From Chitinophaga nivalis (lineage in GTDB: Bacteria > Bacteroidota > Bacteroidia > Chitinophagales > Chitinophagaceae), in contig NZ_JAPDNR010000001.1 in assembly GCF_025989125.1 (NCBI RefSeq), forward strand, positions 1,284,301 to 1,348,300: a stretch of 64,000 nucleotides of DNA. Direction: 5' to 3'. The notes beneath the pieces were generated by a model. It was not told where the DNA came from and ran no database searches. It saw only the letters and a program-made list of their open reading frames with translations. The position numbers and the translations under genes are program-made. Within the stretch, counting starts at the first letter, position 1. Every line of letters begins with the position of its first letter. Of this stretch, positions 35,099-43,164 are shown piece by piece.

Positions 35099-35322
35099 TA
35101 AGCCGGCTTCTTCTGATATTACCAGCCTTATCTTTTCATGTAAATAACTGCTTTGAGGATAAACAGCAATGGCTTGTTTTCTTCTATAAACGCTGCTATG
35201 TTCCTTTAATTGTGCAAAATGCACAGAAAGGGAGCATCATTCCCTGCTTTGTTGCTACCAGGGCGAATTACGCAGGAATATCCAACCAGATACAGCTACG
35301 CAATTCACCCTGCCGGCATTTA

Positions 35323-36603
35323 TCAGGCGAGTACCTTTTCCATACCGGTACTGCGGGAGCCTTTGATGAGTATATAAGTATCGGTGAATTGTTGCTGTTG
35401 CAGCCAGTTGCGGGCTTCAGCGGCATTTTCCAGGAAAATGTAAGGATGGTTAACCTTTTTAAAATCGCCGCCAACCAATACCACAGCTTCCCAATGGGTA
35501 TTTTGCAGTAACTGTACCAGGGCTTCATGTTCTTTGATGCTATCTGCGCCTAATTCCATCATAGCACCCAGCAGCAATACTTTTTTAGGAGCCTGTATAC
35601 CGGCAAAATTTTCAATAGCGGCCCGCATACTGGATGGATTGGCATTGTAGGCATCCATGATAATGGTATTGCTATCCTGCCGGATCACCTGTGAGCGGTT
35701 ATTGGAGGGGGTATATGCCGCCAAAGCCGGTGCTATCTTATTTTCCGGTACACCGAAGTGACTGGCTACCGCCACGGCTGCCATCACATTCGGGAAGTTA
35801 TAGGCGCCGGTGAGGTGGGTTTGTATAAATCCTACCTGGCTGTTGCCGGTTACCTGTACGCCCAGCAATGCATCGCCGGCATGTACTTCGCCGGTGTAGT
35901 CGGCTGTTTTACTGCCATAGGTCACGATGTGCGGGATGCCTTTGCTCATATCCGTGAGGTAGCCATAATCGTTACACACGAACACGGTTCCGTCGTTGGC
36001 CCGCAGAAAGTCGTACAACTCTCCTTTGGCTATCCGTACGCCCTCTTCACTGCCAAATCCTTCCAGGTGTGCCTTTCCGATATTGGTGATGATCCCGTGT
36101 GTGGGTAAGGCGATCCGGCAATAGCTGGCTATTTCCTTTTGGTGGTTGGCGCCCATTTCTATTACAGCTATCTCCACGTCGGGTGGTATGCTGAGAATCG
36201 TGAGGGGAACGCCGATATGATTATTCAGATTACCGATGGTGGCGTGGGTTTTAAAGCCGGCCGACAGGGCGGTATATACCAGTTCTTTGGTAGTGGTTTT
36301 ACCGTTGGTGCCGGTAATGGCCAGGAAAGGAATGTTTAATTGCTGCCGGTGCCACAGGGCCAGCTGTTGCAGGGTGTCGAGTACATCTGTTACCAGCATC
36401 ATCTTTTCCGGCACGGTAAAATAAGGGGCTTCGTCCACTACGGCAAAAGCGGCGCCCATTTCCAGCGCTTTGGCGGCAAATTCATTGCCGTTGAAGTTTC
36501 CTCCTTTCAGGGCAAAAAAGATATCGTTGGGTTGCAGTTTACGGGTGTCTGTCTGGATACTACGGTGTTGTTGGTAGATGCTGTAAAGCTGTTCGATATT
36601 CAC
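35323..36603 (-). CDS. murF: UDP-N-acetylmuramoyl-tripeptide--D-alanyl-D-alanine ligase
   Basis: A 426-residue Mur ligase that adds D-Ala-D-Ala to the UDP-MurNAc tripeptide, the last cytoplasmic precursor step. The N-terminal domain holds DTRKLQPNDIFFALKG. The P-loop is ITGTNGKTTTKELV (about 96-109), a full match to the family. The ATP/Mg region EMGANHQKEI and the C-terminal motif DAYNANPSSMRAAI, diagnostic of MurF, follow. In contrast to the MurF half of the fusion at 26601, every signature is canonical, so this is likely the main enzyme. It lies away from the other mur genes and has its own promoter. Confidence 0.94.
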   Translation of the reverse strand: MNIEQLYSIYQQHRSIQTDTRKLQPNDIFFALKGGNFNGNEFAAKALEMGAAFAVVDEAPYFTVPEKMMLVTDVLDTLQQLALWHRQQLNIPFLAITGTNGKTTTKELVYTALSAGFKTHATIGNLNNHIGVPLTILSIPPDVEIAVIEMGANHQKEIASYCRIALPTHGIITNIGKAHLEGFGSEEGVRIAKGELYDFLRANDGTVFVCNDYGYLTDMSKGIPHIVTYGSKTADYTGEVHAGDALLGVQVTGNSQVGFIQTHLTGAYNFPNVMAAVAVASHFGVPENKIAPALAAYTPSNNRSQVIRQDSNTIIMDAYNANPSSMRAAIENFAGIQAPKKVLLLGAMMELGADSIKEHEALVQLLQNTHWEAVVLVGGDFKKVNHPYIFLENAAEARNWLQQQQFTDTYILIKGSRSTGMEKVLA

Positions 36604-36620
36604 GGTGCGTAATGTTTGTG

Positions 36621-36628
36621 CAAAAATA
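36621..36628 (-). promoter_or_regulatory. Candidate -7 box (TATTTTTG) for murF
   Basis: TATTTTTG on the minus strand fits TAnnTTTG, 17 bases before the murF ATG, implying a leader of about 10 bases. Confidence 0.4.
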
Positions 36629-36728
36629 AGCGGTTCGTCATAGTAATATTAAACAATTTTAATCCGCCTCTCCAGGCAACCATTTCTATCAATCCCTCGT
36701 ATCCGGTAGTAGCTAAAATCTGAACCCT

Positions 36729-37106
36729 ATGAAAACAATTGTATGGTTGCTGGCGGGCGGCTGTTTGTGGCTGACTGCCTGTAAGAATGAGCAGGCCCCT
36801 GCTCCCGTGCTCCCGGTAGATACTACCTTTCGTTGTGAAAAAGCCAGGGTTACTACGGCATATGTATTTGAAGCCCTGCAGGTTAATTGTACCAGCCGTA
36901 AATGCCACCCGGGCCGGGGGCCGGTAGCGGCTGACTTTTCCACTCCCGAGAAACTGAAAACCTACATCAGTAACTCCCGGGCTGTTTTTGAAGCCAGGGT
37001 TACCGGACCGCAGGCCAATATGCCGCCATCCCGGTTTCCACCCCTTACAAAAGGTATGAAAGACTCCATCGCTTGCTGGATCAGCAAAGGAATGCCCGAT
37101 CAATAA
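36729..37106 (+). CDS. Lipoprotein c-type cytochrome with a C-X4-CH haem site
   Basis: A 125-residue lipoprotein (lipobox WLTAC, Cys18) with one probable covalent haem site spelled CTSRKCH (Cys54, Cys59, His60), a CX4CH variant of the usual CXXCH. A likely distal Met ligand lies in ANMPPSRFPPLT (Met98), and the end KDSIACWISKGMPDQ has the W-I-x-x-G ending common to small cytochrome c domains. This suggests a membrane-tethered electron carrier facing the periplasm or surface. It is the first gene of an operon with a YceI protein (17 bases on), a DUF5777 barrel and a mini-zincin. The cytochrome reading is inferred from these motifs. Confidence 0.7.
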   Translation: MKTIVWLLAGGCLWLTACKNEQAPAPVLPVDTTFRCEKARVTTAYVFEALQVNCTSRKCHPGRGPVAADFSTPEKLKTYISNSRAVFEARVTGPQANMPPSRFPPLTKGMKDSIACWISKGMPDQ

Positions 37107-37123
37107 CTCCCAAAAACAAACAC

Positions 37124-37672
37124 ATGAAATATCTGCTGTTTTTCGTAGGGGCTTGTCTGTTAGCCTCACAGGCGCTGGCCCAGGATATTTATTCGTGCCG
37201 GAAAGTACACCTGTCTTTCTTTTCGGAAGCGCCGCTGGAAAATATAGAAGCCAAAACAGATCAGGGTGTATCTGCTATCAACATAAAAACAAAAGTGGTC
37301 TATTTTAAAGTGCCGGTTACCTCTTTCCGCTTTAAGAAAAAGCTGATGGAAGAACACTTTAATGATAACTACCTGGAAAGTGAAAAATATCCGTTCGCAG
37401 AATTTAAAGGAAACATTCAGGATGCTGCAGACTTCCGTAATGACGGTACTTATCCGGTAACGGTAACGGGCACACTGAATATTCATGGTGTAGATAAAAA
37501 CTATACGGAAAAAGGTACCCTGGTCGTGAAAGGAAATACATTAAATGTCAATGCGACATTTAATGTGCGCGTAGCCGACCACCGCATCAAAATACCCTCA
37601 CTGGTAGTGAAAAATGTGGCAGAAGTAGTCGCCATCACGGTGCAAGCTGCCTATGAAATTGTAAACAAATAA
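37124..37672 (+). CDS. YceI family periplasmic protein
   Basis: A 182-residue YceI-like lipocalin-type beta-barrel with a signal peptide (ending SQALAQ, about residue 19). The family core is visible: SFRFKKKLMEEHFNDNYLESEKYPFAEFKG, where the MxxHFN...DYLExxKYP pattern is diagnostic, and GTLNIHGVDKNYTEKGTL. Homologues bind polyisoprenoids such as ubiquinone or menaquinone-like chains in the barrel. The start ATG 37124 is chosen because it gives the signal peptide; the longer frame start lies within the cytochrome gene. Its place between a cytochrome and a barrel supports a quinone/redox role. Confidence 0.92.
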   Translation: MKYLLFFVGACLLASQALAQDIYSCRKVHLSFFSEAPLENIEAKTDQGVSAINIKTKVVYFKVPVTSFRFKKKLMEEHFNDNYLESEKYPFAEFKGNIQDAADFRNDGTYPVTVTGTLNIHGVDKNYTEKGTLVVKGNTLNVNATFNVRVADHRIKIPSLVVKNVAEVVAITVQAAYEIVNK

Positions 37673-37683
37673 CTCGATCTCCC

Positions 37684-38631
37684 ATGAAACGATCCTTCCT
37701 CCTGATATATAGCATTGCCATGGCCACTTACTGCCAGGCACAGAACGACATGAGCAAACTGTTCGACAGCACAGGTACGCCCCGTACCTATGTAAAGGAT
37801 ACTTATAAGTCCACCCGTATTGTCATGGGACAATCCACCGAAATGTTGCGGGCACACGAGCTGGACTTCCGTGTGACCCACCGTTTCGGAGATGCCGCCG
37901 GTGAATTTGGTGGTAGCAAAACCTTCTTTGGCGTCGATAATGCCGCCGATATCCGCATCGCCTTTGAATATGGTATTACCGATAACCTGATGGTAGGTGT
38001 GAGCCGGAGTAAAGGTAGCGGTGATCTGGAGCAACTCTATGAAGGCCTCGTGAAATACCGGCTGCTGCAGCAATCTACCGACAACAGCATTCCCGTGTCC
38101 CTGGCATTTTTTGGTAATGCCGTCATCAGTGGGATGACTAGTGCGAAGGAAGTAACATCCGCGAGCTATTTTGGCAGTACTACCGACCGTATGAGTTATG
38201 TAGCCCAGGCGATTGTATCCCGTAAATTCGGCCGCCGCCTGTCGCTTACGCTGTTGCCTACCTACATACACCGTAATCGGGTAGCCTTCAACGATATGAA
38301 TAATATATTCGCACTGGGAGCGGCCGGGCGGCTGAAATTATCCAAACGTATCGGCATCCTGGCTGAATATTACTATCCGTTTCGGTCCAATGCTTCCAGT
38401 GATTATGCCAAATCCTCCCGCAGCACTACCTATTACCAGCCGCTGGGGATAGGACTGGAAATAGAAACCGGCGGACACGTATTTCACGTAACCTTTACCA
38501 ACTCTACAGCGATCCTGGAAAATCAGTTTATTTCCGAAACCACCACTTCCTGGCTACAAGGACAGTTCCGCTGGGGTTTCAATATTTCCCGTAGATTTAC
38601 ACTCTTCGGGAAAAAAGATTGGAAAAAATAA
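37684..38631 (+). CDS. DUF5777 family outer-membrane beta-barrel protein
   Basis: A 315-residue protein with a signal peptide (ending ATYCQAQ, about residue 20) and a barrel made of alternating strands. The family-typical N-terminal segment is QSTEMLRAHELDFRVTHRFGD, followed by FFGVDNAADIRIAFEYGITDNLMVGVSRS and a C-terminal aromatic strand. DUF5777 proteins are a Bacteroidota family often next to YceI and cytochrome genes. Their role is not established. It starts 11 bases after the YceI gene and overlaps the next frame at an AAAAAA-TAA stop. Confidence 0.82.
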   Translation: MKRSFLLIYSIAMATYCQAQNDMSKLFDSTGTPRTYVKDTYKSTRIVMGQSTEMLRAHELDFRVTHRFGDAAGEFGGSKTFFGVDNAADIRIAFEYGITDNLMVGVSRSKGSGDLEQLYEGLVKYRLLQQSTDNSIPVSLAFFGNAVISGMTSAKEVTSASYFGSTTDRMSYVAQAIVSRKFGRRLSLTLLPTYIHRNRVAFNDMNNIFALGAAGRLKLSKRIGILAEYYYPFRSNASSDYAKSSRSTTYYQPLGIGLEIETGGHVFHVTFTNSTAILENQFISETTTSWLQGQFRWGFNISRRFTLFGKKDWKK

Positions 38632-38945
38632 GATGCCGCATAAAGGAACGTTCCTGGCTGGCTGCGATCGCCGCCCGTAAAATGGGCGTGAAGCAGATAG
38701 CCATGGTGGTGGGAAGTACCATTCATCTGCATGGTAGCTCCCGCCATATTTTTATGGCAGATACTTACTGGGTACGACATGAGGTGTGCCATATCAAACA
38801 ATACCGGGAACATGGCATGATAAAGTTTCTTTGGTTGTATCTGACGGAATACTTCCGCCGGGGATATTATATGAATCGCTTTGAGGTCGCAGCGAGGACA
38901 GCAGAAGCAGATCCATACATACTCGACGATATCGAAATAGTTTAA
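38619..38945 (+). CDS. Mini-zincin protein (DUF4157-like, HEVCH motif)
   Basis: A 108-residue protein with a zincin signature HEVCH (His54-His58) and a downstream Glu in NRFEVAAR (Glu89) that could be the third ligand. It has a hydrophobic middle (IKFLWLYLTEYF) and no signal peptide. Similar short DUF4157-like proteins occur in Bacteroidota, usually uncharacterised. The start is uncertain: TTG 38619 overlaps the previous gene by 13 bases and gives an N-terminus that fits homologues, while the first ATG would remove 21 residues. Translational coupling or slippage on the A6 run of the upstream gene's end are both possible. Confidence 0.65.
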   Translation: MEKIRCRIKERSWLAAIAARKMGVKQIAMVVGSTIHLHGSSRHIFMADTYWVRHEVCHIKQYREHGMIKFLWLYLTEYFRRGYYMNRFEVAARTAEADPYILDDIEIV

Positions 38946-39028
38946 AGAATCGTTAAAGTGTACCCAATAACATATTTTTTACAACCACTGGCTTTATTTT
39001 CCTTATTTTTACGTTAAAGGTTGATTAT

Positions 39029-39415
39029 ATGGTTAAGAAGGTAACTGAGGGCATCACCATTAGCGTGGAAACATTCTACCAGCCGGATTATTCAAATCCT
39101 ATTGGAAGCGAATTTATGTTTGCTTACCGTATAACCATTGAGAATAATAACACTTTCCCCATCAAATTACTCCGTCGTCACTGGTATATTATTGATTCTA
39201 ACGGTACCCACCGCGAGGTGGAAGGTGAAGGCGTTGTAGGAGTTCAGCCATTACTGGCTCCCGGCGAAACGTACCAGTATGTCTCGGGATCGAATCTTCG
39301 CACCGAAATAGGCAAAATGTACGGTACTTATCAAATGGAGAACCAGCTGGATAAGAAACTACTGGAAGTAAAGATCCCGGAATTTCAAATGGTGGTGCCA
39401 TTTAAGCTTAATTAA
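39029..39415 (+). CDS. apaG: ApaG domain protein
   Basis: A 128-residue single-domain ApaG protein (fibronectin III-like beta sandwich). Recognisable segments are GITISVETFYQPDYSNPIG, FAYRITIENNN, LLRRHWYIIDSNG, VEGEGVVGVQPLLAPGE and GTYQM near the end. Proteobacterial homologues affect Co2+/Mg2+ tolerance and bind nucleotides; the exact role is unsettled. Single-gene unit with a strong terminator. Confidence 0.95.
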   Translation: MVKKVTEGITISVETFYQPDYSNPIGSEFMFAYRITIENNNTFPIKLLRRHWYIIDSNGTHREVEGEGVVGVQPLLAPGETYQYVSGSNLRTEIGKMYGTYQMENQLDKKLLEVKIPEFQMVVPFKLN

Positions 39416-39441
39416 GCTGTAACATAGCTAGCGTATTAAAA

Positions 39442-39497
39442 AACGCATTTTCGGGAAGAGTAACAACTTTCATCTTCCCGGAAATGCGTTATTTTTT
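39442..39497. terminator. Bidirectional terminator between apaG and gldB
   Basis: An 18-bp stem, AACGCATTTTCGGGAAGA with TCTTCCCGGAAATGCGTT (one G-T pair), followed by ATTTTTTT on the plus strand. The A-rich left flank serves the minus strand, so it can end both converging transcripts. Confidence 0.88.
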
Positions 39498-39517
39498 TAG
39501 TAGCAATCCTGACTGCG

Positions 39518-40555
39518 CTATTTGGGTCTGTACTTCGATGCCTTGAAGATATCCAACAGATTTTTGGATTCCATGAGTTGTTGCAAAGACACTTCCGGAT
39601 GTGCTTCCATGTATTTTTTGATGATCTGCCAGCCCACAAAGTTGGCTATTTTACCAGGAGCGCCTTCCGGCATCCCCTGTGTAGAAGGACCATCTCCGAT
39701 AAAATGATTGATCTGTTGCCAGTCTGTTGAATACAACAGGTTGTTTTGTACAAAGAACTGCCAGATCATCTGTTCATTATCATGACACCACTGCAGTTGT
39801 TCTTTCGTATAGCCGAGTTTGATAGTATCCGGTGTAGCCGGTAATACTTTATCGAGGAAATACTGTTGTTTGCCGGCTTCTATCATGATCTCCAGCAAAC
39901 CACCGCTGTTGCGGGCAGGTGGATACAGTTGCTGCTGCAGTACCTGCATACAGTTGGTAGCAATATAGGCAGGAGCAAAACGGTGAATCATATAATCCGG
40001 ATAATCCGGGATCTGTGCATAAGGCGGGAAATTCTCTCCCATGTACATATCCAGCCCGATACCGAGGATAGAATCCACTGTGATGGCACCATAATTGGCA
40101 ATACCAGAGATAAACGTGACCACTTTAGGTGGATGGAAAGCCGGAATATAGTATTTGATATAGCGGAAACATTGCGCCAGTTGCTCTTTGAGTGCCGTTG
40201 CATCGCCGTATTGCTGCTGAACGGCTTTTTCCAGCTGCCGGAAATCGGCCGTTGTGAGGAACAACCGTAGCTGCTGGTGTATGGCCGCACTGCTGTCGGA
40301 ATAGGCGCCCAGATTCAGGATGTCTGTAACATACAACGGCAGAAACACGGGGTAATCGGCGTGCAGCCGCTGCAGGCCTGGTTGTATTTGATTGGTGTCG
40401 ATGGTAAACAAAGCGGAATCAAACCGCGAGATGTTTACCGTCATAGGAATATGGCTTACATCCGGGGCTTTCTGGCCGGAATGGCAGGCGGTGATGCCGG
40501 AAAGGGCCATCAAACAGCTGATCAGCAGGGTATATTTATTAATGTAACTTTGCAT
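39518..40555 (-). CDS. gldB: Gliding motility lipoprotein GldB
   Basis: A 345-residue lipoprotein (lipobox SGITAC, Cys about residue 24) matching GldB, an essential gliding/type IX-associated lipoprotein of Bacteroidota. Family features include MTVNISRFDSALFTIDT, FISGIANYGAITVDSILGIGLDMYMGENFP, the PDYMIHRFAP segment and the C-terminal FVGWQIIKKYMEAHPEVSLQQLM. The last parts recall the zincin-like DUF2268 group, but no complete HExxH is present. A gldC gene is not adjacent. nadE, its common neighbour in other genomes, follows a little to the right. Confidence 0.93.
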   Translation of the reverse strand: MQSYINKYTLLISCLMALSGITACHSGQKAPDVSHIPMTVNISRFDSALFTIDTNQIQPGLQRLHADYPVFLPLYVTDILNLGAYSDSSAAIHQQLRLFLTTADFRQLEKAVQQQYGDATALKEQLAQCFRYIKYYIPAFHPPKVVTFISGIANYGAITVDSILGIGLDMYMGENFPPYAQIPDYPDYMIHRFAPAYIATNCMQVLQQQLYPPARNSGGLLEIMIEAGKQQYFLDKVLPATPDTIKLGYTKEQLQWCHDNEQMIWQFFVQNNLLYSTDWQQINHFIGDGPSTQGMPEGAPGKIANFVGWQIIKKYMEAHPEVSLQQLMESKNLLDIFKASKYRPK

Positions 40556-40577
40556 CTCTTTTAAAACTAAACGAAAA

Positions 40578-40585
40578 CAAAATTA
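40578..40585 (-). promoter_or_regulatory. Candidate -7 box (TAATTTTG) for gldB
   Basis: TAATTTTG on the minus strand matches TAnnTTTG and lies 22 bases before the gldB ATG. Confidence 0.45.
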
Positions 40586-40738
40586 TTATAATTAACCAGC
40601 AATATATGGGAGAAATTGCGAATTTCAGATAAAGGGAGGAATAACCGATGGCAGACATCCGCAAAGATCATCTGCCCGTATATCCTGACTGTTTTGTAAT
40701 TTTTCACCGGAATTAAGTTATCCAGCAAAATGATTTTT

Positions 40739-41422
40739 ATGAAACGCATCTTGGTTTTATTGGCAATGTTTGGGGTGGGGCACGCAGCTATAGCGCAACA
40801 GGGGTATCATGGATTGAACAGGAAAGTCAGGCTCGGGTTTACGATCAGTCCTATGATATCGATGCTGAAGCCTCAGGAGTCGGGCGTGAACCGCAACAGC
40901 TCCAAAGCTGGTCTGAACTTTGGCCTCATGGCAGATTTCAACCTGAATGAAAGCGGTAGCTATGCATTGGCATCGGGATTTCAGGTAGTATTGGGCGGCA
41001 GTAAACTAAAATATGATGCAGGTAAAGGATTGAATGATTATAAAGCCAATCCGGCAGAATATAATATGAAGCTCACCTATATTGAAATACCGCTGGCATT
41101 GAAGCTGAAAACCAATACAGAAGGAGAAATCAATTACTGGGGACAGTTTGGTACCTACATTAATTTCCCGGTGAGTGGCCGGGCTGGTATTACCACGCTG
41201 AACGAAACCCATGACCGGGTGAATATATTATCCGATATGAACCGGGTGAATGTAGGCCTGCTGCTGGGGGCAGGAATTGAATATCCGTTGGGCGAAACCC
41301 TGCGTGGCCTGGTAGGCATCACCTATCAGAACGGATTTGTGGATGTGACCCGGAACAAAAAATGGAACGATGGCCGTATCAACATGAATAGTTTGGCCCT
41401 TCGTCTCGGTGTTTATTTTTAA
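40739..41422 (+). CDS. PorT-like outer-membrane beta-barrel protein
   Basis: A 227-residue protein with a signal peptide (ending HAAIAQQ, about 20) and the pattern of the PorT group (outer-membrane beta-barrel, PF13568-like): LGFTISPMISMLKPQ, LNFGLMADFNLNES, YALASGFQVVLGG, YIEIPLALKLKT and LGAGIEYPLGETL. PorT itself is required for type IX secretion in Porphyromonas, and the location beside gldB fits such a role, but the family is broad. The start is ATG 40739 (MKRILVLLAM); the ATG at 40730 is possible. It is followed by nadE after 24 bases. Confidence 0.8.
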   Translation: MKRILVLLAMFGVGHAAIAQQGYHGLNRKVRLGFTISPMISMLKPQESGVNRNSSKAGLNFGLMADFNLNESGSYALASGFQVVLGGSKLKYDAGKGLNDYKANPAEYNMKLTYIEIPLALKLKTNTEGEINYWGQFGTYINFPVSGRAGITTLNETHDRVNILSDMNRVNVGLLLGAGIEYPLGETLRGLVGITYQNGFVDVTRNKKWNDGRINMNSLALRLGVYF

Positions 41423-41446
41423 GGAGCATTAATTTTTTTGATTGTT

Positions 41447-43114
41447 ATGAAGATTATACTGGCACAGCAGAATTATCATATAGGCAACTTTGAACAGAAT
41501 ACAGCCAAGATTATTGAGGGCATTAAAGCGGCAGAAGCCCAGGGTGCAGACCTGGTGGTATTTTCTGAACTGTGTGTATGCGGCTATCCGCCCCGTGACT
41601 TCCTGGAGTTTGAAGATTTCATTGTACAGAGCTATCGGGCAATTGATGCCATCAAAGCGCATACACAGCAGATAGCCGTACTGGTAGGCGCCCCTGCCCG
41701 CAATCCGCAGCGGGAAGGAAAAGACCTGTTTAATGCCGCCTGGTTCCTGCATGAAGGAGCTGTAAAACAGATTGTGCATAAAACGCTGCTGCCTACCTAC
41801 GATGTATTTGATGAATACCGTTATTTTGAACCTTCCTACGAATGGCAGGTGATTCCTTTCAAAGGGAAAAAACTGGCGGTCACCATCTGTGAAGATATCT
41901 GGAACCTCGGCGATAACCCGTTGTACCGGGTATGTCCCATGGACCTGCTGATGGCGCAGGAGCCGGATGTAATGATCAACCTGTCTGCTTCTCCCTTTGA
42001 TTATGATCATGACGAAGACAGAAAAGAAATTATCCGCGCCAATGTGCTGAAATATAAATTACCCATGTATTACTGCAATACTGTGGGTTCCCAGACTGAA
42101 ATCGTATTTGATGGCGGTTCCCTGATTTATGATGCAGCAGGAAATATTGTAAAAGAACTGCCTTACTTTGAAGAAGCCATGGGCGGTGCAGACCTGGAAA
42201 CACTCACGGGCAGCCACCTGGCGCCAGTGCAGCCGGCAGTTTTTACGCCGCTGACCGAACTGGTGTTCGACCACAATACCGATCGTATCTATGATGCACT
42301 GGTAATGGGTATCCGGGATTATTTCGGGAAGATGGGCTTTAAAAAAGCCATCCTGGGTTCTTCCGGTGGAATCGACAGCGCAGTGACCCTGGCTATTGCC
42401 TGCGATGCACTGGGGAAAGATAATGTACGGGCGGTACTCATGCCTTCTCCCTACTCTACAGAACATTCTGTGGATGATGCTGTGGCTTTATCCAAAAACC
42501 TGGATAATCCCTATGATATTATCCGCATCAATGATATTTATGAAAGCTTCCTCACCACGCTGGAGCCTTATTTCAAAGGCTTGCCATTTAATGTGGCGGA
42601 AGAAAATACCCAATCCCGCATCCGGGGGAACCTGCTGATGGGATTGTCCAATAAATTTGGCTATATTTTACTGAACACTTCCAATAAAAGTGAACTGTCT
42701 ACCGGTTATGGTACCCTTTATGGCGATATGGCCGGCGGTTTATCTGTATTGGGAGATGTATATAAGATGCAGGTATATGCCCTGGCGCGTTATATTAACC
42801 GCGACCGGGAAATTATTCCGGTGAATATCATTGAGAAGGAACCTTCTGCAGAACTGCGGCCGGATCAGAAAGACAGCGACAGCCTGCCTGATTATGCCAT
42901 CCTCGACCGGATTTTGTATCAGTACATAGAACGCCGTCAGGGACCACGGGAGATTGTTGCAATGGGCTTTGACCCGGCTTTAATTTCGCGGGCCTTAAAG
43001 ATGGTGAACACCAATGAATACAAACGTAATCAGTTCTGCCCGATTATCAGAGTATCTTCCAAGGCCTTTGGTGTGGGTCGCAGGGTACCGATAGTAGGGA
43101 AATACCTTAGCTAA
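41447..43114 (+). CDS. nadE: Glutamine-dependent NAD+ synthetase
   Basis: A 555-residue two-domain enzyme for the last step of NAD synthesis. The N-terminal nitrilase-type glutaminase (1 to about 250) shows the Glu-Lys-Cys triad in VFSELCVCGYPPRD, HKTLLPTYDVFDEYRYF and VTICEDIWN. The C-terminal synthetase (about 285-555) has the P-loop LGSSGGIDSAVTLAIA. It therefore uses glutamine as well as ammonia. The start is ATG 41447; an in-frame TTG three codons earlier is less likely. Downstream of the PorT-like gene, possibly in one transcript. Confidence 0.96.
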   Translation: MKIILAQQNYHIGNFEQNTAKIIEGIKAAEAQGADLVVFSELCVCGYPPRDFLEFEDFIVQSYRAIDAIKAHTQQIAVLVGAPARNPQREGKDLFNAAWFLHEGAVKQIVHKTLLPTYDVFDEYRYFEPSYEWQVIPFKGKKLAVTICEDIWNLGDNPLYRVCPMDLLMAQEPDVMINLSASPFDYDHDEDRKEIIRANVLKYKLPMYYCNTVGSQTEIVFDGGSLIYDAAGNIVKELPYFEEAMGGADLETLTGSHLAPVQPAVFTPLTELVFDHNTDRIYDALVMGIRDYFGKMGFKKAILGSSGGIDSAVTLAIACDALGKDNVRAVLMPSPYSTEHSVDDAVALSKNLDNPYDIIRINDIYESFLTTLEPYFKGLPFNVAEENTQSRIRGNLLMGLSNKFGYILLNTSNKSELSTGYGTLYGDMAGGLSVLGDVYKMQVYALARYINRDREIIPVNIIEKEPSAELRPDQKDSDSLPDYAILDRILYQYIERRQGPREIVAMGFDPALISRALKMVNTNEYKRNQFCPIIRVSSKAFGVGRRVPIVGKYLS

Positions 43115-43134
43115 GACCTAAGGACTATTTTAAA

Positions 43135-43142
43135 TATATTTG
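43135..43142 (+). promoter_or_regulatory. -7 box (TATATTTG) for serS
   Basis: TATATTTG lies 22 bases ahead of the serS ATG. A CCTTAG/CTAAGG inverted repeat overlaps the nadE stop and the expected -33 region. Confidence 0.55.
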
Positions 43143-43164
43143 CCAAAATTTTAGATCAATCAAC

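Larger units (their letters stand above)
34739..35322. other. AT-rich intergenic stretch of about 580 bases with two tandem terminators
   Basis: No gene is well supported between mce and the murF stop. From 34745 to about 35000 the DNA is conspicuously AT-rich with long T and A runs. A 39-codon frame with a GTG start runs from 34857 to 34976, but it is biased by the AT content and I do not call it. Two hairpins with T-tails follow at about 34999 and 35064. The remaining 35100-35322 holds only shadow frames. A short untranslated RNA is possible. Confidence 0.5.

Noticed and set aside
35059..35511. 150-codon frame on the plus strand
   Set aside because: It begins inside a terminator hairpin, runs antisense through the murF 3' end, and its composition is not protein-like.
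39518..40555. GldB as an active zinc protease
   Set aside because: Although its fold recalls zincin-like proteins, no complete HExxH motif is present.
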